Shown here one piece after another: positions 1 through 5,276 of a stretch of DNA of 5,276 nt (the stretch's first letter is position 1; every line of letters starts with the position of its first letter). The position numbers and the translations under genes were made by a program. Under the pieces are notes generated by a model. That model saw only the letters and a program-made list of their open reading frames with translations. It did no database searches and had not been told where the DNA came from. The stretch is from an uncultured Actinoplanes sp. (lineage in GTDB: Bacteria > Actinomycetota > Actinomycetes > Mycobacteriales > Micromonosporaceae), in NCBI GenBank assembly GCA_934667465.1, contig CAKUMG010000506.1:1-5276 (forward strand). The letters are read 5' to 3'.

Positions 1-1
1 C

Positions 2-730
2 GTCACGCTCAGTCCGGTCACAGCCGTGCCGGGCGGTGACGCGGCCACGCCGAAAGTGACGGTGCGCAACGTCGGCATCATCCCGGCCACCGGCACCACG
101 ATCACGCTGCCCGCCCCGCCCGCCGGCTACACCGTCGGCACGGTCACGACGACCGGCGGCGGCGCCTGCACCACCACGAGCGGGATCCGGTGCACCGGCG
201 TCGTGGTTCCCGCGATGGGCACCGTCACCGTCAGCGTGCCCGTCACCCTGGCGCCGGGCGTGACCGCGGCGTGGACCGCCACGGCCACCGCGACCAGCGA
301 CGACTCCACGGGCACCGCCACCGGCACGTTCGTCACCGCCGACCCGCGCTGGACGCTCGGGGTGACCTCGGCCGGGCCCGCCGCCCGGACCGTACGCCCC
401 GGCCAGACCGCCACCATGACGGTCACCGTCCGCAACCAGGGCCCGTCCGACGCCCGCGGCGCCTCGTTCGTCGTCGTCGCCCCGGACGGCACCACCATCG
501 GCACCGTCCCGGACGGCTGCACCCAGCTCGGCCCGGCCACGCTGCGCTGCACCAGTGACATCCCCGTCGCCGGCCCGCCCGTCACGCTGACCCTGCCACT
601 GCTGGTCTCCGCCGCGGCCGACCCGGCCGTCCCGCTGACCGGCGGCTGCGTGAGCCGCAACGACGACACGGACTGCGACGACAGCCCCGACGACGTCGCC
701 CTCGCCACGATCAACCTGCGCACCCCGCTG
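2..730 (+). repeat. Unit 1: module B1 (partial) + module A1
   Basis: B1 runs from the window edge to about 337 and is the most divergent B copy. It has VRNVG in place of the usual strand, WTATATATSDD in place of WTATGITV, and a Cys pair GACTTTSGIRC. A1 (about 338-730) has VRNQGPSDARG, the Cys pair CTQLGPATLRC and the loop GGCVSRNDDTDC (641-676), which is acidic but lacks the regular D-x-D-x-DG order. It ends in the linker LRTPL. Confidence 0.8.
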
Positions 731-1480
731 GCGAGCCGGCTCACCGTCACCACCGACGGGGCCACGGTCGTGCCCGGCCGCAGCGGGGACGCCACCGTCC
801 GCGTCGCCTCCACCCAGGACGAGGACGGCCTCACCCTCACGGTCCCGACCGGCGCCCTGCCCGACGGGTTCACCGTCACCGGCGTGGCAGCCCCCGACGG
901 CGCGATCTGCACGAACGGCCCGGCCGCGATCACGTGCACGGGCGTCGCGATGCCCGCCGGCAGCGCCCGTACCCTCGGCATCACCGTGGCAGTCGCCCCG
1001 GCCGTCACGCCGCCGGCGGCCTGGACCGCCACCGGCATCACCGTCGCCGACGGCGGCGAGCAAGTGGACGTGACCGGCGCCCTCGCCACCGCCGGCACCC
1101 CCGAGTTCCGGCTGACCGCCGACGTCGCCGGCCCCGCCGACAACACCGTCGAGCCCGGCCGCACCACCGGCCTGAGCGTGACCGTCCGCAACGCCGGCCC
1201 GTCCGACGCCCCGGCGACCGCGTTCCGCGTCGTGCCGCCCGCCGGCACGACGTTCGGGACCCCGACCGGCCCCGCCGCCACCGCCTGCCCGGTCGCGCCG
1301 GACGGCTCCGCCGCCACCTGCACCGTGACGCTGACCGCCGGCGGCACCAGCCCCGCGTACGAGCTGCCCGTCATCGTGCCCGCGGGCGCCGACCCGGCCA
1401 CCCCGCTCGGCGGCGGCTGCGTCGACCTGGACAACGACGGCATCTGCGGCCCCGCCCCGGACGTCGCGTTCGACCCGATC
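2..1480 (+). CDS. DUF11-type repeat protein, upstream part (5' partial; frame lost at ~1480)
   Basis: This is the first 493 codons visible of a giant repeat protein, read in frame 2. The reading is open from the window edge. The GTG at 26 lies inside a repeat module with no ribosome binding site before it, so it is an internal Val and not a start. The segment holds B1, A1, B2 and A2 (see the unit entries). Module A shows the DUF11 hallmark N-x-GPSDA (GPSD codons from 440 and 1196). Both modules have Thr/Val-rich alternating strands and paired cysteines. DUF11 repeats are known from large exported bacterial surface proteins, often with no defined biochemical role. Export and a structural or adhesive role are inferred here, since neither signal peptide nor anchor is in view. 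The homologous reading stops after DVAFDPI at 1480. Read literally, the same frame continues to a TGA at 2438-2440, but that tail is Arg/His-rich and matches no module, so I exclude it. Confidence 0.85.
731..1480 (+). repeat. Unit 2: module B2 + module A2 (3' end cut by deletion)
   Basis: B2 (731 to about 1093) shows VVPGRSG, GLTLTVPTGALPDGFTVTG, the Cys pair CTNGPAAITC and WTATGITV. A2 (about 1094-1480) shows VRNAGPSDAPAT, PPAGTTFG, the Cys pair CPVAPDGSAATC and the loop GGCVDLDNDGIC (1412-1447). This is the best match in the array to a D-x-D-x-DG calcium-loop pattern. The terminal linker L-x-TPL is absent because of the frameshifting deletion. Confidence 0.8.
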
Positions 1481-1500
1481 CTGCACCACCACCGCCACCG
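1472..1500 (+). other. Frameshift with ~35-nt net deletion at the A2/B3 linker
   Basis: Upstream of this point the module sequence reads in frame 2 (ending DVAFDPI, last codon 1478-1480). Downstream it reads in frame 3 (CTTTATVTPG from 1482). In unit 5/6 there are 33 residues between the last Cys of module A and the PG of the next module B. Here only about 21 can be aligned, so about 12 codons are missing. The lost part is the L-x-TPL linker and the first strand of B3. One extra base (1481) remains between the frames, giving a net loss of about 35 nt. The junction sits in an ACC/CAC microrepeat (1484-1493), a plausible site for slippage or mis-assembly. Confidence 0.8.
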
Positions 1501-2213
1501 TCACCCCTGGCGAGACCGGCGCCGCCACCGTGAACGTCGAGGCGATCCACGGCGACCTGACCGGGCTCACCGTCACCGTCCCGCTCGCCGGGCTGCCGGC
1601 CGGGCTCACCGTCACCGGCGCCACCGCGGCCGGCGCCGCCTGCACCACCGGCGGCGGGAACGCCGTCTGCACCGGCCTGGACGTCGAGAACGGCGCCACC
1701 GCCGCGGTCCGGCTCGCGCTGACCGCCGCGCCCGGCACCGCGCAGGGCCTGACCTGGGACGGCACCGGCATCACCGTCGCCCGCGGCGCCGACCAGGTCA
1801 CCGCCGCCGGGCCGCTCGCCGCCACCGGCGCGCCGCGCTCCACCCTGGCGGTCACGTTCGACGTCCCGGCCCCCGGCGCCCTCGAGCCGAACGACACCGG
1901 CCGCCTCGTGGCCACCGTCGACAACACCGGCCCGTCCGACGCCACCGCCGCCACCGTCGGCGTGCTCGCCCCTGCCGGCACGACCCTGGCGAACCCGCAC
2001 GCCGCCTGCGTCCTGGCCGCCGGCGACACCCGCGCCACCTGCACGTTCGACCTGACCGTCGCCGCGCCGCCGCTCGAGCTGCCGTTCGACCTCACGATCG
2101 GCGCCGCCGACCCGGACATCGCCGTCGCCGGAGGCTGCGCCGACCTCAACGGCAACGCCACCTGCGACCCGGGCGAGCCCACGATCCCGGACATCTGGCT
2201 CGCCACGCCGCTG
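1482..2213 (+). repeat. Unit 3: module B3 (5' truncated) + module A3
   Basis: B3 (1482 to about 1826) begins in mid-strand at TTTATVTPG because of the deletion, then has GLTVTVPLAGLPAG, the Cys pair CTTGGGNAVC and WDGTGITV. A3 (about 1827-2213) has VDNTGPSDATAA, APAGTTLA, the Cys pair CVLAAGDTRATC and the loop GGCADLNGNATC (2130-2165). In this loop Asn replaces most of the acidic positions. It ends in LATPL. Confidence 0.8.
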
Positions 2214-5200
2214 GCCGACATCATCACCGTCGGCGCGGACCCCGGCAAGATCGTGCCCGGCCGCACCGGCAGCGGCGCCGTCACGGTCACCGCCGCCCGC
2301 CCCGAGAACAACCTCACGGTCACCGTCCCGCTCGACGGCCTGCCCGCCGGGATCACCGTCACCAGCGCGTCGCTGCCCGGCGCCGACTGCGTCACCACCC
2401 CGGCCGTACGCTGCACGGGTGTCGATCTCACCGCCGGTGACCCGGCATCGCTGACCATCGGGCTGCGCGCCGCCGCGAACCTCGCCGCCGGCGTCACCTG
2501 GACCGCCACCGGCGCCACCGTGACCGACGGCACCGACACCGTGACGGCCGGGCCGCTGACCGTCGCCACCACCGGCACCCCCGCCGCCCAGGTCACCGCG
2601 ACCGTCGCCGGGCCCGCCGCGGGCACCGTCGCCGCGGGCGACACCACCACCCTGACCGTGGTCGCGAGCAACGCCGGCCCGTCCGACGTGACCGGCCGGA
2701 CGTTCACCGTCACCGCGCCCACCGGCAGCACGTTCGGCGACCTCGCGGGCACCTCCGCCGACGGCACCTGCGTCCGGGCCGGCGACGCCCGCACGGCCAC
2801 CTGCACCGTCTCGCTCGCCGCCGGCACCAGCACCCCGGAGCTGGCCCTGCCGCTGATCGTCGACCCGGGCGCCGACCCGTTCACCCCGCTCACCGGCGGC
2901 TGCGTCAACCTCTCCGGCGCCGCGGGCTGCTCCGGCACCGGCGACGTCGCGGTCGCGGACATCACCCTCAAGGTCCCGTACGCCCGCCGCGCCGAGCTGG
3001 TCACCGCCGCCGCGACCGTGACGCCGGGCACCCAGGAGACCGCCACGCTGGGCGTGAAGGCGCTCAACGGCCCGCTCAGCGGCGTCACCCTGGTCGTCCC
3101 GCTCGCCGACGTGCCGCCCGCGCTCACGGTCACCCCGGCCGACCCGGGCTGCACCCTGGCCGACGCCCGGATCACCTGCACCGGCCTGGCCGCCGCGGAC
3201 GGCGCCACCACCACCGTCACCCTGCGCGTACGGGCCACGGCCGCCGCCACGGAGAACACCACGTGGACCGCGGCCGGGATCGTCGTCGACGGCGGCACCC
3301 CCGACGACCGGCTCACCGTCACCCGCGACCTCGCCGCGGTCGGCGCCCCGCGGGCCACCCTGACCGGCACGTTCAGCGGCCCGGCCGAGCCGATCCTGCC
3401 CGGCACCACCGGCACCGTCACCCTGGCCGTCGACAACCTCGGCCCCTCCGACGGCGGGCCGGCCACCATCGGCGTCAACGCCCCCCAGGGCGCCACCATC
3501 GGCACCCTGCCCGCCGCCACCGACGCGCTCTGCGACACCGAGCCCGGCAACACCCGGCTCTCCTGCACGGTGACCCTGGCCGCCGACGCCGACCCGATCA
3601 GCATCGCGATCCCGCTCGACGTCCCCGCCGCCGCCGACCCGCGGCTGCCGCTCACCGGCGGCTGCGCCGACCTCGACAACGACCGCGCCTGCGGCGGCAC
3701 CGGCGACGAGGACCTGCCCGCCGTGCCCCTGGCCACGCCGTTCGACCAGCAGGTCGCCGTCGCCACCGCGGGCGCCACGATCGTCCCCGGCCGCACCGGC
3801 GTCGCCCGGGTCACCGTCACCACCGACCCGCGGCAGACCGGCCTGACCGTCACCGTCCCGCTCGCCGGCCGCCCCGCCGGGGTGTTCGTCGGCACGCCCA
3901 GCGTCGCCCCCGGCGGCCCCTGCACCAGCGCCGCCACCGCGATCCGCTGCCCCGGCGTCGACATCGGGGCCGGCGGCGCCGCCACGGTGTCCATCCCGCT
4001 GTCGGTCACCTCCGCGGCCACGCCCGACGTCACCTGGGTCGCGACCGGCATCACCGTGACCAACCCGGCCGGGGCGACCCGCACCGGCACCGGCACGCTG
4101 CTCACCACCGGCACCGCCTCCTACACGCTCACCGGCACGACCCGCGGCCCCGACGCCGGCACGGTCCTGCCCGGCGGCACCGCCGACGTCGAGCTCACCC
4201 TCGACAACCAGGGCCCGTCCGACGCGGTGGCCGCGCCGGTCACCGTCACCGCCCCGGTCGGCACCACGTTCGGCCCGCTCGCCGGCACCGCCGCGCAGGC
4301 CTGCACCGCCGGCCCGGCCACCACCCTGACCTGCCGCATCGACCTGCCCGCCACGGCGCAGCCGCTGACCCTGACGCTGCCCGTCCTGGTGCCGGGCACC
4401 GCCGACCCGGCCGTACGGCTCACCGGCGGCTGCGCCGACCTCGACGGCACGGGCGGGTGCGGCGGTACGGGCGACGTGGTCCTGCCCGACATCGCGCTGC
4501 GCGCCCCGCTGGGCACGGTCCTCACGGTCACCTCCGACGAGCCCGAGCTGACCCCGGGCACCACCGGCGTCGCCACCCTGACCGTGGCCGCCGCCCAGGC
4601 GCGCACCGGCGTCACGGCCCGCATCGCCACGACCGGGCTGCCCGCCGGGCTGACCGTCACGGGCGCGTCCCGCGGCGGCGAGCCGTGTACCCGTACGGAT
4701 GCAGTGGTCGAATGCACCGGCATCGACCTGACCGCGGGCGGGACCACCCGCATCGCCCTGGTCCTGACCGCCGCCCCCGACGCGGACGTCGCGACCTGGA
4801 CCCCAGCCGTCACGCTCGTCGCGGGCGCCGAGACCACCGAGCAGACCCCGGACGCCGCCGCCGTCGGCGACCCGGTCCACCCGCTCAGCGTCACCGTCGA
4901 CGTCCCCGAGCCCGGCACCCTGGCACCGGGCGGCACCGGCGACCTCGACGTCGTCATCACCAACGCGGGCCCGTCGCTCTACGAGGACGCCGTGGTCCGG
5001 TTCCGGGCGCCCACCGGTACGACGTTCGCGCCGCTGACCGGCCCCGCCGCCGCGATCTGCACCGGCACGGCCACGCTGGTCACCTGCACCGCCGACCTGC
5101 CCGCCGGCGACCGCGCGATCACCCTGCAGGTCGTCGTGCCCGCGAGCGCCGACCCGGACGTCGTGCTCGACGGCGGCTGCTGGGACACCAACCTCGACGG

Positions 5201-5276
5201 CGACTGCACCCCGGGCCCCGACCAGGAGCTGCCCGAGATCGAGCTGCAGACCCCGCTCGGCGCGGCCGCCCGGCTC
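1482..5276 (+). CDS. DUF11-type repeat protein, downstream part (continues past window end)
   Basis: This is 1265 codons in frame 3 with no stop up to the window edge. It continues the same repeat protein after the frame break at ~1480. It holds B3 (lacking its first strand), A3, B4, A4, B5, A5, B6, A6, B7, A7 and the first codons of B8. The N-x-GPS motif recurs with its Gly codon at 1929, 2676, 3441, 4212 and 4968, always in this frame. That constant phase, together with near-exclusive G/C third positions, shows this is the real coding frame. I found no ATG in this frame. The nearest GTG (1530-1532) sits inside a module with no ribosome binding site, so this is not an independent gene but the second half of a broken or mis-sequenced one. 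The C-terminus is outside the window, so wall anchoring, a membrane segment or an enzymatic domain cannot be judged. No catalytic motif is visible. A surface or secreted structural role is inferred from the family and the paired cysteines. Confidence 0.85.
2214..2981 (+). repeat. Unit 4: module B4 + module A4
   Basis: B4 (2214 to about 2573) has IVPGRTG, NLTVTVPLDGLPAG, the Cys pair CVTTPAVRC and WTATGATVTDG. A4 (about 2574-2981) has ASNAGPSDVTG, APTGSTFG, the Cys pair CVRAGDARTATC and the loop GGCVNLSGAAGC (2895-2930). This loop keeps both cysteines and the 12-residue length but has lost all Asp residues. The linker is LKVPY in place of L-x-TPL. Confidence 0.8.
2982..3743 (+). repeat. Unit 5: module B5 + module A5
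   Basis: B5 (2982 to about 3341) has TVTPGTQE, GVTLVVPLADVPPAL, the Cys pair CTLADARITC and WTAAGIVVDGG. A5 (about 3342-3743) has VDNLGPSDGGPA, APQGATIG, the Cys pair CDTEPGNTRLSC and the loop GGCADLDNDRAC (3657-3692). The loop keeps the D-x-D-x-D spacing, but Arg replaces the following Gly. It ends in LATPF. Confidence 0.8.
3650..3677 (+). repeat. 28-nt exact DNA repeat, copy 1 (with 4418-4445)
   Basis: This stretch is identical to 4418-4445, 768 nt downstream in the same phase. Both encode the core L-TGGCADLD in modules A5 and A6. The bases on both flanks differ. It is the longest exact block I noticed by eye, and it is a possible site for recombination or assembly confusion. Confidence 0.75.
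3744..4511 (+). repeat. Unit 6: module B6 + module A6
   Basis: B6 (3744 to about 4109) has TIVPGRTG, GLTVTVPLAGRPAG, the Cys pair CTSAATAIRC followed by PGVD in place of TGVD, and WVATGITVTN. A6 (about 4110-4511) has LDNQGPSDAVAA, APVGTTFG, the Cys pair CTAGPATTLTC and the loop GGCADLDGTGGC (4425-4460), which retains two Asp. It ends in LRAPL. Confidence 0.8.
4418..4445 (+). repeat. 28-nt exact DNA repeat, copy 2 (with 3650-3677)
   Basis: This is the second copy of the exact block in module A6, covering the start of the Cys-closed Asp-rich loop. See 3650-3677 for the partner copy. Confidence 0.75.
4512..5258 (+). repeat. Unit 7: module B7 + module A7
   Basis: B7 (4512 to about 4865) has ELTPGTTG, GVTARIATTGLPAGLTVTG, the Cys pair CTRTDAVVEC, TGIDLTAGG and a divergent WTPAVTLVAG in place of WTATGITV. 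A7 (about 4866-5258) has ITNAGPSLYEDA, departing from the usual GPSDA, then APTGTTFAPL, the Cys pair CTGTATLVTC and the loop GGCWDTNLDGDC (5172-5207), a clean D-x-N-x-DG pattern. It ends in LQTPL. The start of B8 follows (GAAARL). Confidence 0.8.

Larger units (their letters stand above)
2..5276 (+). repeat. Tandem array of alternating B and A modules, period ~750-770 nt
   Basis: Seven B+A units and the start of an eighth (5259-5276) fill the window head to tail. The Gly codon of GPS recurs at 440, 1196, 1929, 2676, 3441, 4212 and 4968. The spacings are 756, 733, 747, 765, 771 and 756 nt; the 733 becomes 768 if the ~35 nt missing near 1480 are restored. Every spacing except the damaged one is a multiple of three. 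The repeats are diverged at the protein level, but short DNA blocks are identical: GGCCCGTCCGACG occurs in units 1, 2, 3, 4 and 6. Modules A and B look distantly related: B1 has VRNVG where A has VRNQG, and both start with a V.PG turn. The unit is therefore probably an ancient duplication of one Ig-like fold that was then amplified as a pair. Confidence 0.9.

Noticed and set aside
26..28. GTG as the translation start
   Set aside because: The frame is open upstream to the window edge, the preceding codons already read as module B, and there is no ribosome binding site or signal peptide.
127..1443. A 438-codon open frame on the - strand
   Set aside because: It lies opposite the clearly coding + strand frame, is Ser/Val/Pro-rich, shows no recognisable domain and has no ribosome binding site. 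It is a shadow of modules B1 to A2.
1478..1490. Programmed ribosomal frameshift
   Set aside because: About 12 codons of the expected module are missing, not just a one-base shift. I see no conventional slippery heptamer or obvious downstream pseudoknot.
1484..1500. His-rich metal-binding motif (LHHHRHRH)
   Set aside because: It arises only by reading ACC codons out of frame just after the deletion junction.
190..1533. Arg/His-rich + strand frames (190-558 and 934-1533)
   Set aside because: They are frame-1 readings of the repeats. The Arg/His/Pro composition is typical of the wrong frame in GC-rich coding DNA and is the same type seen in the tail after the frameshift.
1481..2440. Continuation of the upstream frame to the TGA at 2438-2440 as a genuine C-terminal domain
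   Set aside because: It is Arg/His-rich with no module motifs, while frame 3 over the same bases gives intact B3, A3 and B4 sequence.
1371..4880. A 1169-codon open frame on the - strand
   Set aside because: Its translation is Gly/Ala/Arg/Asp low complexity with no domain pattern. It is a shadow of the + strand repeats: stops are rare in such G+C-rich DNA, and the periodic sequence repeats the same open phase.
4121..4963. A 280-codon open frame on the - strand
   Set aside because: It is the antisense of modules A6 and B7, whose + strand reading keeps all motifs and paired cysteines.
4979..5209. A 76-codon open frame on the - strand
   Set aside because: It is the antisense of module A7, with no independent support.

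Overview
The window lies wholly inside one very long protein-coding gene on the + strand. No start codon with a ribosome binding site, no stop codon of the correct reading, and no intergenic DNA is visible at either end. The DNA is extremely G+C-rich (roughly three quarters by eye), and the third codon positions are almost all G or C. This points to a high-GC actinomycete. The repeat style would suit a Micromonosporaceae/Actinoplanes-like or Streptomyces-like genome, but the sequence alone does not fix the genus.

The encoded protein is a tandem array of two alternating beta-sandwich-like modules of the DUF11 / 'conserved repeat domain' kind, rich in Thr, Ala, Val, Gly, Pro and Asp. Module B (about 120 residues) carries VPGRTG, GLTVTVPL.GLPAG, a short-range Cys pair and WTATGIT. 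Module A (about 130 residues) carries the N-x-GPSDA signature of DUF11, an AP.GTTFG strand, a Cys pair, then ADP..PLTGGC and an Asp/Asn-rich loop closed by a Cys. Seven B+A units (about 747-768 nt each when intact) fill the window, and the first codons of an eighth follow. All cysteines (42 by my count) fall into three conserved pairs per unit, which suggests an exported, disulfide-stabilised surface or secreted protein. The signal peptide and any anchor must lie outside the window.

The main anomaly is a break near 1480. Positions 2-1480 read in frame 2, and 1482-5276 read in frame 3. Alignment with the other units shows that about 12 residues (net 35 nt) are missing exactly at the A2-to-B3 linker, so the frame shifts there. 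Read literally, the upstream frame runs on as an Arg/His-rich out-of-frame tail to a TGA at 2438-2440. This is either a real deletion that breaks the gene or a sequencing/assembly collapse in repetitive DNA.

The long open frames on the - strand, and the short frame-1 ones on the + strand, are GC-rich shadows. I found no RNA genes, CRISPR, mobile elements, promoters or terminators.
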